Assembly: GCA_046349315.1 (NCBI GenBank)
Contig: JAXMCQ010000022.1
Location: 1-64,000 of the forward strand
Length of the DNA: 64,000 nucleotides
Reading direction: 5' to 3'
DNA from: JAEUMG01 sp046349315
Lineage (GTDB): Bacteria; Pseudomonadota; Alphaproteobacteria; Rhizobiales; Aestuariivirgaceae
Shown here: piece by piece, positions 51,655 to 60,275 of the stretch
Layout: each line of letters begins with the position of its first letter
How positions within the stretch are numbered: position 1 is the first letter of the stretch
Position numbers and translations under genes: made by a program
Notes under the pieces: generated by a model
What the model was told of the DNA's origin: nothing
The model's database searches: none
Seen by the model: only the letters and a program-made list of their open reading frames with translations

Positions 51655-51728
51655 GCCCGTATAGCTCAATGGCAGAGCATCGGTCTCCAAAACCGAGGAT
51701 GTGGGTTCGACACCTGCTGCGGGTGCCA
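51655..51728 (+). tRNA. tRNA-Trp(CCA)
   Basis: Acceptor GCCCGTA/TGCGGGT with wobble pairs, D stem GCTC/GAGC, anticodon arm TCGGT-CTCCAAA-ACCGA with anticodon CCA, T arm GTGGG-TTCGACA-CCTGC, discriminator G and encoded CCA. Fourth unit of a compact array. Confidence 0.82.
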
Positions 51729-52011
51729 AACTCGTGCGCGATGCCCTGCGGAAGCGCGGGCTACAATTGCCGCACCGATCCGTCTCATCCCACAGACTTC
51801 GGTTATATTCCGAGGAAAGCGCTGGAGGTGCGGGATTCACCAGAAATATTTGCCGTGGGTCGCAATTTCGCAGTCTAATTTCAGGCATTTGTGGCCACCG
51901 CAGCCGGCAAGCCCGCAGTGATGTTCAAAGGCAATAACCGGGCCATCCTGCATGCCGCAGGAGGCCCCAAGAACACCCCGCGTTTAGAAGTACTTGGAAA
52001 GCAGCTGCGAC

Positions 52012-52917
52012 CTATTCGCCCGTATTCTTGGACCTAAAGGTAGACCGAATTAGCGTTTCTTTCGCTGATCCAAGATGAGCACGGCAGGCCAACTCGATCA
52101 TCGCCACGTTCCGGCTCTTGAGCGCGTCGATATAGGTGATGTGTTCCTGTATCGCTACTACATTTCGCTGGCGCTCATCCTGCTTGTTCCACTGATAGTG
52201 GTAATGGAAGATCAGCGTAATGATGTCGTAGAAGTCGTCGATGAACCTGTTCGGTATCACGGAATTGATAAGCTGATGGAACCGGCTGTCGAGCGCAGAG
52301 AAGTCGTGATAGTGGGCTTCAATTTCGTCGAGCAAACTTAGGTGTTCGAGACGCAGCACGTCGATTTGCTGCCAGAAAAAGGAAGTGTCCGGCAAAGTGG
52401 CGAAGGCTTTTGCCGATCTCAACTCGAACATTTCACGGATCTCGAAGAGTTCCAGCGCGAAGGCAGGCGTGAACCCTTTGAAGACCCATCCAGAATTCGG
52501 TCGCTTCTCGATCAGCCCAAAGCGTTGAAAGCGATTGAGAAACTCGCGAATGCCCGTCGTCGCCACACCGAAGAGCCTCGCAAGTTCTAGTTCATTGATG
52601 GCTGTTCCCGGGCGCGCATTATCCCTCAGCATCCATTCCATGAAGCGCTTTTCAACCTGCGCTGACGGCGGAACTGTCTCGTCTTCGGGAAAGCGAATTA
52701 ATGCATCTGCTCGTGGCACTCCAGCGCGCTTGCACCGCCCGGCGTCCACCAGTCCTTGATCCGATAGTTTCCGAAGGACCTTTCGAAGGGTCGTGCGGCT
52801 CACATTCAATTGTCTGCTCATGATGTTTTCGGAGGGCAATCGCTCACCCTCCGGAAGCCCGATCACAAGGTCCAAGGCATTGTTGAAAGCGCGCTTGTAG
52901 ACGGCGTCGGTCTTCAT
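52012..52917 (-). CDS. GntR-family regulator with two winged helices and an FCD-like domain
   Basis: A 301-residue regulator. A first wHTH (about 5-70: RLPSENIMSRQLNVSRTTLR, KLSDQGLVDAGRCKRAG), a second DNA-binding-like wHTH (about 88-150: INELELARLFGVATTGIREF, RFGLIEKRPNSGWVF) and a helical FadC/FCD effector domain with metal-type His residues (DSRFHQLINSV, RAHLGSAKETLI). This double-wHTH arrangement is seen in rhizobial sugar and polyol regulators. ATG 52917 is preferred to the TTG at 52929. It is divergent from the sugar ABC-dehydrogenase operon and should regulate it. Confidence 0.88.
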   Translation of the reverse strand: MKTDAVYKRAFNNALDLVIGLPEGERLPSENIMSRQLNVSRTTLRKVLRKLSDQGLVDAGRCKRAGVPRADALIRFPEDETVPPSAQVEKRFMEWMLRDNARPGTAINELELARLFGVATTGIREFLNRFQRFGLIEKRPNSGWVFKGFTPAFALELFEIREMFELRSAKAFATLPDTSFFWQQIDVLRLEHLSLLDEIEAHYHDFSALDSRFHQLINSVIPNRFIDDFYDIITLIFHYHYQWNKQDERQRNVVAIQEHITYIDALKSRNVAMIELACRAHLGSAKETLIRSTFRSKNTGE

Positions 52918-53011
52918 ATTGCACCCCAATCTGTCTTTTAATACATAAAAAACAAATTGACCACGACCATTCTCCTAGTTTTTATCTATAAGAAACCGGG
53001 CGTCTTAGGCC

Positions 53012-54061
53012 GTGACTGACATAATGGGTACCAAGCCAATTCCGTCTGAGGCGCAGCACAATGGTTTCGATCGTGTCCTTCCGACAATTTCAATCGGCTT
53101 GAGGCTTCTAAATTTCGGTCCCCTTCTGATCCTTGTCTTGCTGATCGCTCTTATCAGCCTCTTCACCCCCAATTTTCTGAAGCCGGTAAATATCGGCAAC
53201 ATCATCGCCCAGACGGCGGTGATCGCCATCGTGGCGATGGGTCAGCAACTTGTTATCCTTACTAGAGGCATCGACCTGTCGGTCGGTGCAAATCTCGCCC
53301 TCGCGACGGTGATCGGCGGCCTGGTTTTTCGACAGGTCGACTCCGCTTCTCTGGTCATCTTGGCGATGCTTCTGAGCGGTTTCGCCGTCGGCGCCGTAAA
53401 CGGGTGCGTCTATGTATTCGGCCGCTTGCCACATCCCTTCATCATTACGCTTGCAACACTCGGCATCTGCCGTGGCCTCGCGCTCGAACTTGCTGTCGGC
53501 CACACGACTATGCGCGGGATGCCTCAGGCCGTAGCGACAATTGGCGGAGGATCGACCCTCGGTATCCCAAATTCCTTCTTCGTTGTCTGCCTCGTCGCCG
53601 CTGCGCTGTGGATCTTGACGAAAGCCATGGTCTGGGGCCGCTGGACTTATGCGGTCGGCGGCGATCCCGAGGCTGCCCGCGAGATGGGCATTCCGGTTAG
53701 GGGCGTACTTGTTTCGACTTATCTAATCTCAGGACTTTGCGCGGGCATTGGAGCTGTCGTCCTTGCAGGGCGCACGGAAGCGAGTTCTCCCCTTTACGGA
53801 AACCTGCTTGAGTTGGACACCATCGCCGCCGTCATCATCGGGGGCGCGAGCTTTCTCGGCGGTCGCGGTCATCTCGGTCATGCTCTGCTCGGCGCAGTGA
53901 TGATCGGAGTTATCCGGAACGCGCTCAATCTGCTGGATGTCGATATTTTTTTCCAGATGATCGCCATTGGCGTCATCATTGTCCTTGCAGTCGAAGCTGA
54001 CGTTCTCCGCAATCACCTTGAGGCGCGGGTGCGGACCCTTCGGTCAGCGAGGGCGGAATGA
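53012..54061 (+). CDS. Sugar/polyol ABC transporter permease (RbsC-like)
   Basis: A 349-residue polytopic permease of BPD_transp_2, started at GTG 53012. Typical motifs: MGQQLVILTRGIDLSVGANL near 77, YVFGRLPHPFIITLATLGIC near 130, GRWTYAVGGDPEAAREMGIP near 208 and IAAVIIGGASFLGGRGHLGH near 270. A single permease gene implies a homodimer. It overlaps the ATPase start by 4 bases. First gene of a five-gene catabolic unit. Confidence 0.93.
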   Translation: MTDIMGTKPIPSEAQHNGFDRVLPTISIGLRLLNFGPLLILVLLIALISLFTPNFLKPVNIGNIIAQTAVIAIVAMGQQLVILTRGIDLSVGANLALATVIGGLVFRQVDSASLVILAMLLSGFAVGAVNGCVYVFGRLPHPFIITLATLGICRGLALELAVGHTTMRGMPQAVATIGGGSTLGIPNSFFVVCLVAAALWILTKAMVWGRWTYAVGGDPEAAREMGIPVRGVLVSTYLISGLCAGIGAVVLAGRTEASSPLYGNLLELDTIAAVIIGGASFLGGRGHLGHALLGAVMIGVIRNALNLLDVDIFFQMIAIGVIIVLAVEADVLRNHLEARVRTLRSARAE

Positions 54062-54822
54062 TCGAGCCAGTATCCGCGCCCGTCCTCGCAGTTCGCCACG
54101 CGCATAAGCGCTTTGGTGCAGTACACGCACTGAAGGATGTGAGCCTTGAAGCGCGTCGGGGCGAGGTCTTGGCGCTGCTTGGCGACAATGGCGCCGGCAA
54201 ATCGACGCTCATCAAATGCATCAGCGGCGTTCACACGATCGATGCGGGCCAAATCGTCCTCGACGGCATCCCTGTATCGGTTCACTCCCCGGCGGCTGCA
54301 CGCCGTTCAGGCATAGAGACCGTCTATCAGGATCTTGCCCTCTTCCAGAATCTGACGCCCGCGCAGAACTTCTTCTGCGGGCGCGAGCTTGCCTCTCCGG
54401 CCTGGCTTCCGATGCCTCTTCGGTTTCTCAAACACAAAGCGATGGATCGCGAGGCCCTGGGTGTCATCGAAAGACTCAAAGTCAATCTGCCCCGGTTCGA
54501 TGCCCCTGTCGCGCTGATGTCGGGCGGCCAACGACAAGCCATCGCAGTCGCACGAGCTACGGTGTTTGCGCGCAAACTGGTCATTCTCGATGAACCAACC
54601 GCAGCTCTGGGGTTGCGAGAGTCCCGCAAGGTTCTCGACTTGATTGCGCAGCTTCGGGATGAGGGCAACGCCGTGATTCTGATTACCCACAATATGGAGC
54701 ACGTCGTCGAACTCGCCGACAGGGCTGTCGTCCTGAGACAGGGCCGAAAAGTCGGAGAGCTCAAACCTGATCGCGCCAACCAGCAGCAGCTCGTGGCGAT
54801 GATCGTCGGCGCCGACAGATGA
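54058..54822 (+). CDS. Sugar/polyol ABC transporter ATP-binding protein, single domain
   Basis: A 254-residue ATPase of the carbohydrate uptake-2 group in half size. Walker A LLGDNGAGKSTLIKCISG, signature LMSGGQRQAIAVARAT, Walker B LVILDEPTAALGLRESRKVL and the switch His in ILITHNMEHVVELADRAVVL. Unlike RbsA-type fused proteins it has one ABC domain, so two copies act per transporter, as in the FrcA/fructose-type systems of rhizobia. Confidence 0.93.
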   Translation: MIEPVSAPVLAVRHAHKRFGAVHALKDVSLEARRGEVLALLGDNGAGKSTLIKCISGVHTIDAGQIVLDGIPVSVHSPAAARRSGIETVYQDLALFQNLTPAQNFFCGRELASPAWLPMPLRFLKHKAMDREALGVIERLKVNLPRFDAPVALMSGGQRQAIAVARATVFARKLVILDEPTAALGLRESRKVLDLIAQLRDEGNAVILITHNMEHVVELADRAVVLRQGRKVGELKPDRANQQQLVAMIVGADR

Positions 54823-54899
54823 AGGGATTCGTAGATCTGAAGTAGATCGCGAACAGAAGGATCATCTCACGGTGAGATGGTTCAGAATGGGAGGAGAAA

Positions 54900-55817
54900 A
54901 TGAGACTGCGATTATTGTTAGGAGGGCTTGCTCTCGTTTTGGCAACGGGCGGGCCTGCTGCCGCTGCCGACAATGTGAAGATCGGCTTTATCACCAAGTT
55001 TCCGGTGCCGTTCTTCGCAACCATGGAGAACGCCGCCAAGGCCTATGCGGCCGCTAATCCCGGCGTGGAAATCGTCTTTGCGCAAGGCGCCTCCGCAACC
55101 GATATCGAGGGACAAATCGCTCACATTGAATCGATGGTGACGAAAGGCGTTCAGGGCATCGCCATCACTCCCGTCGATCCGACCGTCGCCGCAGCGCTCG
55201 ACAAGGCCATAGCCCAAGGCGTCAAGGTGGTCCTTCTCGACAACAATATTCCCGATTGGAAGGGAAGGACGGCACTCGCGACAACCGACAACTACAATGC
55301 CGGCAAGATCGCAGGCGAGTATTTGAAGTCCGTGCTGAAGAGCGGCGACACACTCGGGATTCTTGAAGGCGTCCCAGGTGTGCCATCGCTTGACGATCGG
55401 GTAAATGGCATGCTCGACGGTCTCAAGGGTGTCGATGTGAAGATTGTCGGGCGCGGCGCTACCAATTGTACGGAGGAGCTGGGAATCAACGTGGCCCAGG
55501 ATCTTCTAACGGCCAATCCCGATCTCAAGGCAATCTATGCCGCATGTGGACCGCCGGCAGCGGGAGCCGCACGCGCGATAAAGAATGCCAATATTGCCAA
55601 TGACAAAATTGTCCTCGTCGGTTTCGATTTCTGCTGCGGTGAAGCGGAAGCTCTCACTGCCGGCATCGAGGACGCCAGTGTTGCGCAGTTTCCGGCGAAG
55701 ATGTCGGAACTCGGAGTCGATGCACTTGTGAAAGCCATTAGAGGCGAACAAGTCGAATCGCTGATTGACTCAGGCGCTGCCTTGGTTACCAAGGACAACA
55801 TGGCTAATTTCCAATAG
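54900..55817 (+). CDS. Sugar/polyol ABC transporter substrate-binding protein
   Basis: A 305-residue periplasmic protein with a Sec signal (MRLRLLLGGLALVLATGGPAAA) and a two-lobe RbsB fold: KIGFITKFPVPFFATMENAA, ESMVTKGVQGIAITPVDPTV, VVLLDNNIPDWKG, GILEGVPGVPSLDDRVNGML and IVLVGFDFCCGEAEALTAGI. GGGAGG lies 8 bases before the ATG. The gene follows the ATPase rather than leading the operon. The substrate is probably a hexitol or hexose, judged from the two dehydrogenases that follow. Confidence 0.92.
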   Translation: MRLRLLLGGLALVLATGGPAAAADNVKIGFITKFPVPFFATMENAAKAYAAANPGVEIVFAQGASATDIEGQIAHIESMVTKGVQGIAITPVDPTVAAALDKAIAQGVKVVLLDNNIPDWKGRTALATTDNYNAGKIAGEYLKSVLKSGDTLGILEGVPGVPSLDDRVNGMLDGLKGVDVKIVGRGATNCTEELGINVAQDLLTANPDLKAIYAACGPPAAGAARAIKNANIANDKIVLVGFDFCCGEAEALTAGIEDASVAQFPAKMSELGVDALVKAIRGEQVESLIDSGAALVTKDNMANFQ

Positions 55818-55823
55818 GAGTGC

Positions 55824-55846
55824 AGGGCCGGCTACGTGCCGGCCCT
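55824..55846 (+). terminator. Strong hairpin between binding protein and dehydrogenase genes
   Basis: A 9-bp perfect stem AGGGCCGGC/GCCGGCCCT with loop TACGT, extended outside by GGAG/CTCC-type pairing. There is no T-run, so it is more likely an mRNA-stabilising or partial termination hairpin favouring the binding protein. It buries the alternative GTG start at 55836. Confidence 0.65.
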
Positions 55847-55880
55847 ACCTCCGTGTTGCCCAAAGCAAGCGAAAATTAAA

Positions 55881-56903
55881 GTGCAAGAAGTCGTTGACGC
55901 TCTTATCTGCTCGAAACCCGGTATTCTGGAACTGATCAAGCAACCCGTGGGGCGTCCAGATCCCCAGGCGGTTCTCGTACGTCCACGACGTGTCGGGATC
56001 TGCGGAACCGACTATCACATATTCGAGGGCAAGCATCCTTTCCTGCTGTATCCTCGAATCATGGGGCATGAACTCGCCGTCGAAGTGGTCGACGCGCCCG
56101 TAGGATCTGGCCTCAAGTCCGGGTCCCTTTACAGCGTCAATCCCTACATCGCGTGCGGACACTGTATCGCTTGTCGCGCAGGCAAGCCAAACTGTTGCGT
56201 AAGCCTGTCGGTACTCGGGGTTCATCGCGATGGAGGCATGACTGGTCTTATGTCCCTGCCCGCCGGCAACCTAATCGAAGCACAGGGACTGACGGCCGAC
56301 GAATGTGCCTCTGTAGAGTTCCTTGCCATTGGTGCACACGCGGTCCGGCGGGGTACTGTTGTCTGGGGAGACAGAGTTCTGGTGGTGGGGGCAGGACCGA
56401 TTGGCCTTGGCGCTGCGCTCTTTGCGCGGCTCTCGGGTGGGAATGTATCCGTTCTGGATTCGAGCCCGGAACGGGCTGCAGTGGCACAATCCCTCATTGG
56501 GGTCAGCGCCATTTCGTCCAACGGCGATCCCGCGCGGGCTGTCGCCGACTCTACAGGCGGTGAGGGCTTCAACATTGTGTTTGACGCCACCGGCAACGAA
56601 CGGGCGATGGAAAAGAGCTTCGACTATGTCTGCAATGGCGGTCGTTACGTCCTGGTCGGTGTTGTGAAAGCTCCGATAACGTTCATGGATCCCGATTTCC
56701 ATCGCAAGGAAATGACGCTTTATGCGAGCCGCAATGCAACCTCGGCAGATTTCGAGACTGTGATCACGGCAATCCGAAACAAGGCTGTCCCGATAGATCG
56801 ATTGATTACCCATCGCACGACCCTTGCCGAAGCAGTTCGGGACATCCCTCTTTGGGCAACCCAGAAGTCCGGATTGATCAAAGCGATGATCGAAGTTGAC
56901 TGA
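55881..56903 (+). CDS. Zinc-dependent alcohol/polyol dehydrogenase (MDR family)
   Basis: A 340-residue medium-chain dehydrogenase. Catalytic zinc ligands Cys in VGICGTDYHIFEGKHP and His-Glu in RIMGHELAVEV. Structural zinc Cys set GHCIACRAGKPNCC. NAD motif VLVVGAGPIGLGAALFARL. It resembles L-galactonate, L-idonate and sorbitol dehydrogenases. GTG 55881 is chosen because the longer form would begin inside the preceding hairpin and the family starts about here. It overlaps the next gene by 8 bases, so both oxidoreductases act on the imported substrate. Confidence 0.88.
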   Translation: MQEVVDALICSKPGILELIKQPVGRPDPQAVLVRPRRVGICGTDYHIFEGKHPFLLYPRIMGHELAVEVVDAPVGSGLKSGSLYSVNPYIACGHCIACRAGKPNCCVSLSVLGVHRDGGMTGLMSLPAGNLIEAQGLTADECASVEFLAIGAHAVRRGTVVWGDRVLVVGAGPIGLGAALFARLSGGNVSVLDSSPERAAVAQSLIGVSAISSNGDPARAVADSTGGEGFNIVFDATGNERAMEKSFDYVCNGGRYVLVGVVKAPITFMDPDFHRKEMTLYASRNATSADFETVITAIRNKAVPIDRLITHRTTLAEAVRDIPLWATQKSGLIKAMIEVD

Positions 56904-58374
56904 CGCCAGCTTGCGTCCTTGGCTCTCGGCCAGAACCGGATTAGGCCGATTGCCCTATGATCGCTCGTCCGTAACTCCAGGAATCGTGCATCTTGGAATT
57001 GGCGCCTTTTGCCGCGCCCACACGGCGATGTATGTCGACAGCGTCCTTCCGATCGACCCGTCATGGGGGATCGTCGGCGCATCTCTCAAGCGTCCGGACA
57101 CGCGCGATGCCTTGGCACCACAGGACTTCCTTTACAGTCTGATCGAGCGTAGCGCGGCGGGTACGAAAGACAGGATCATCGGATCCCTGCTTAATGTCTA
57201 TGTTGCGACGCACCATCGGGAGGGTCTCATCGCGATCATGGCCGATCCGCGGATCCGGATCGTATCGCTCACGGTTACCGAGAAGGGCTATTGCCACGAC
57301 CCTGCGACCGGCAAGCTTGACGAGAGTCATGCTGAGATACGTCATGATTTGGAGCATCCCAACGCGCCCTCGAGCGTACCCGGCCTGATTGTGAGAGCAA
57401 TCGCGATGCGTCGACTGGCCGGGGTAGCGCCATTCACGGTCCTGTGTTGCGACAATCTTCCGTCAAACGGAGCGACGGTTGCCCGAATTATAACAGCCTT
57501 TGCCGCGCTTCGAAGCGACGAACTGGCGAGCTATGTCGAGCGGTCTGTCGCGTTCCCTTCTACGATGGTCGATCGGATCGTACCCGCGACCACGGACAAC
57601 GACCGGCGCCTTGCTTCCGATGCGACAGGACTCCGCGACAGATGGCCAGTCGTGACCGAGCCCTTTACCCAATGGGTTGTCGAAGACCGATTTGGCGGCG
57701 AGCGGCCTCCTTTGGAGCGCGCTCAGGTGCAGATGGTAGGGGATGTGCATCCGTACGAGCTAATGAAGCTCAGAATGTTGAATGGAAGCCACTCTACTCT
57801 TGCCTATCTCGGCTATCTTGCCGGCTACGAATATGTGAACACGGCTATCGCCGATCCCGCGCTCCGAGCACTTATCCATGACCTCATGACGGAAGAGGTG
57901 ATGGGCACTCTGCCGAAAGGCTTGGGAGACCTCGACGGCTATCGGGATGCACTGATCGAACGTTTCTGCAATCCGGCGCTTCAACATCGAACCTGGCAGA
58001 TTGCGATGGATGGGAGTCAGAAGCTTCCGCAACGCCTGCTCGGCACGATTCGAGAGCGGCTCGCCGCAGGACTCCCCATCACCCGTCTCTCGTTGGGAGT
58101 TGCCGCATGGATGCGATTCGTCACCGGTGTAGGTGAGAATGGCGAGCGGATTGAAGTAAAAGATCCCCTAGCGCCACGCCTGCGCGCAACCGCCGATGCT
58201 GCAAACGGATCGCCGAGTGAGCTAGTGGAGGGACTTTTGCGCGTTTCGGAAGTCTTCGGCAGAGATCTTTCCAGCAATCAGACATTCCGCACCCTGCTCC
58301 TGCGGTACGTGACTTCTCTCTATCAGCGCGGGGCGCTAGCGACCGCTAGTCTCGTCCATAGCGGTACACTTTAG
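56896..58374 (+). CDS. Mannitol dehydrogenase family protein (long-chain polyol dehydrogenase)
   Basis: A 492-residue enzyme started at TTG 56896 inside the end of the previous gene. NAD-binding N-domain (IVHLGIGAFCRAHTAMYVDS, VSLTVTEKGYCHDPATG) and C-domain with the KxxxxNxxH catalytic motif in MKLRMLNGSHSTLAYLGYLA. Family members are mannitol 2-dehydrogenase, D-arabinitol dehydrogenase and fructuronate or tagaturonate reductase, and the neighbours do not settle which. Last gene of the operon. Confidence 0.92.
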   Translation: MTDASLRPWLSARTGLGRLPYDRSSVTPGIVHLGIGAFCRAHTAMYVDSVLPIDPSWGIVGASLKRPDTRDALAPQDFLYSLIERSAAGTKDRIIGSLLNVYVATHHREGLIAIMADPRIRIVSLTVTEKGYCHDPATGKLDESHAEIRHDLEHPNAPSSVPGLIVRAIAMRRLAGVAPFTVLCCDNLPSNGATVARIITAFAALRSDELASYVERSVAFPSTMVDRIVPATTDNDRRLASDATGLRDRWPVVTEPFTQWVVEDRFGGERPPLERAQVQMVGDVHPYELMKLRMLNGSHSTLAYLGYLAGYEYVNTAIADPALRALIHDLMTEEVMGTLPKGLGDLDGYRDALIERFCNPALQHRTWQIAMDGSQKLPQRLLGTIRERLAAGLPITRLSLGVAAWMRFVTGVGENGERIEVKDPLAPRLRATADAANGSPSELVEGLLRVSEVFGRDLSSNQTFRTLLLRYVTSLYQRGALATASLVHSGTL

Positions 58375-58996
58375 GCACCAAATATAAAATTCTTCTCCTT
58401 CCTATTACTTTTTAGAGGTGACCGGTTCTACCCCATCGTGTTCGCGCCCATCGCCGCATACCCTTGATCAGAATGTGGCCCGCCAGTCGTGCATCTGACA
58501 TACGTAGAGGTGCCTTATGGCGCTGCCATTTACATTCGATCTTTCGTCCGGGACGCGGAGTTTGTCACGGCAATAGCTAGCCCTGTGATGCTGGACTCAT
58601 TTGCTCCTGGAAAATACAAGGCGTCACTGCGTTCGGCTGGCGGCGGAAGCGCCGGACTACTGCAAGCGCGAATTACCGTCAGTGACAACCAAACGGAGAA
58701 GACCGATCTTGAGATCGCCCTACGGCGCCGCCACAGCCTACCACGGGGTCTATTCCATCAAAGGCTGCTGGGCTTGTGTGAGTCCTTTCTCGATCCAGAT
58801 CTTTGGGTAAAACCTCCACGACAAGAAATCCGCATTCTGATGCTCTACCGAGCGAACATTTCGGCGCGGGCTTGGCGATTGGTAGGATCGCTTCGGCGTG
58901 GCGATGTCGTTCGGAGAAGACATGAAAGCTGCAAAGCAAATGCTTACGCGAACTTTCCCAAGCCGACTCAGGCAACTTCACGCAATGCGCAATCAC
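58375..58996. other. Gene-poor right end of island 2
   Basis: An open frame of 220 codons exists on the plus strand (58489-59151), but it has biased, low-complexity composition at its end, runs through repeat C and matches nothing I know. I see no integrase, transposase or tRNA here. Confidence 0.45.
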
Positions 58997-59219
58997 CTAC
59001 TGCACATACAGCGCACACGACCGCTTCTAACATATTGATTTCTTTACCCTGTCGTCCCCATCCATCATGGGCGCCACACAAAACCTGTGCTCGGAATATT
59101 GCACTGCCGCGGTCATCCTGCCTTTTCTCTTCCCTTCGCGCCCATCTATGAACGCGCAAGAGGCCTTTGAAAGGAGCCCTTACAGGCCGTGGATAACCGC
59201 CGGCTCAATTGAAAAGGAG
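58997..59219 (-). repeat. dusA 5'-end repeat, copy C (distal island boundary)
   Basis: The core 59061-59119 matches copy A at about 53 of 59 positions and keeps AGGATGACCGCGGCAG followed by codons for HRFCVAPMMD in the dusA frame. The leader 59162-59219 (CCTTTGAAAGGAGCCCTTA then CTCAATTGAAAAGGAG) is very close to that of copy A. The left flank matches the island end at copy B. The more diverged coding part suggests this is the older or original chromosomal dusA start displaced by insertions. Confidence 0.82.
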
Positions 59220-59228
59220 CGCCTCAGA

Positions 59229-60275
59229 TCAGTCCGTCCCTTCGACTGGAGATGCGCCGACTGACAGGCGATATGTCGTCTGCCAGATTTGCCCAGCCTT
59301 GAATGCGATGGCCGTAGGCTCGCCTTCGGCATTGATCGGATTGCGCCCGGCAGAGGCCTTAATCCCGAGGCCGAGGGCGGCACAGGCCGGCTCTATACCG
59401 AGCGCCCTATGGCGCCGGTTCCAGGGTGGCGGCGCCAGACCCTCATTACTGTACCAAAGTATGCAAGAGGGCAGCGCTGTACGATCCCATTCGATCAGAA
59501 CCGTGTATTGCTCATCGAGGTTGTCGGCAGCGACTTCCCCCGACGCGCCGATCAATTGAACCGCATCCTCATACTGGCCGGCAAAGGGCGGCCGGCTGAA
59601 GTCTACAAATTTTCCTCCCTCGCCCGGCACGGCGGCGAGATCACTGAAGCGCCGGCCGAGACCCGCGAGCGGCCTCCCCTCGCCCATGAGGTAAGGAGAC
59701 GTGATCCCAAAGCGAAACTCCCCGGGCCTGATCCGCATCGCTCCGTCTCTGCGGGGCAGTTTCAGAACCGGATGGATGCCGAGTGGCAGCGCCGCATCGT
59801 GGCGCGGCATGATGCGCAAGGTGCAAATAACAGCCGGTGTGCCCAGCTCTACCGCGAAATGGCGCTCTACCCAGGCAACGGGGTGCTCCGATGGATCGTC
59901 AAAGCGGATGGTGATGAAGTTCGAACCGCGATCGGCCAACGTCCATACGCCATTCGCTGCCGGCCCGTGCAATGGTCCGTCCGGAATTTCATCGGAGACG
60001 CCGCGCCAGTCCGGCGCGACCTCTTTCAGAGGTCCTGCAGCACCAAAGGGCACACAAATCCATTCGCCGCGCATATGAGCAAGGGTCGGCGGAATATCAG
60101 TCGGCAGACGCTCCTCGGCCCACGGCGGTACCGCGAGCGGTGAAATACTGCGGCCGTCGTCAAGGTCGAAGCGCGGCAGCATGGTGCCGCCTAGCGCGCT
60201 GACAGCGAGACTTCCCTTGTCCCAGCGCAACGCCCACTCAGCACCTGTCGGGTTCATTTCAGAGAACCGGGTCAT
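59229..60275 (-). CDS. Aldose 1-epimerase superfamily protein
   Basis: A 348-residue protein with the galactose-mutarotase-like beta-sandwich pattern: WALRWDKGSLAVSALGGTML at the N-terminus, ICTLRIMPRHDAALPLGIHP near 190 with a His where family members bind sugar, and WYSNEGLAPPPWNRRHRALG with IEPACAALGLG near the end, the latter carrying the usual catalytic Glu region. A start at 60275 overlaps the upstream gene by 17 bases; ATG 60257 is an alternative. Substrate unknown. It ends 9 bases from repeat C. Confidence 0.8.
   Translation of the reverse strand: MTRFSEMNPTGAEWALRWDKGSLAVSALGGTMLPRFDLDDGRSISPLAVPPWAEERLPTDIPPTLAHMRGEWICVPFGAAGPLKEVAPDWRGVSDEIPDGPLHGPAANGVWTLADRGSNFITIRFDDPSEHPVAWVERHFAVELGTPAVICTLRIMPRHDAALPLGIHPVLKLPRRDGAMRIRPGEFRFGITSPYLMGEGRPLAGLGRRFSDLAAVPGEGGKFVDFSRPPFAGQYEDAVQLIGASGEVAADNLDEQYTVLIEWDRTALPSCILWYSNEGLAPPPWNRRHRALGIEPACAALGLGIKASAGRNPINAEGEPTAIAFKAGQIWQTTYRLSVGASPVEGTD

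Noticed and set aside
58489..59151. 220-codon frame near the island 2 right end
   Set aside because: Runs into repeat C, has no recognisable domain and shifts composition midway; treated as non-coding.
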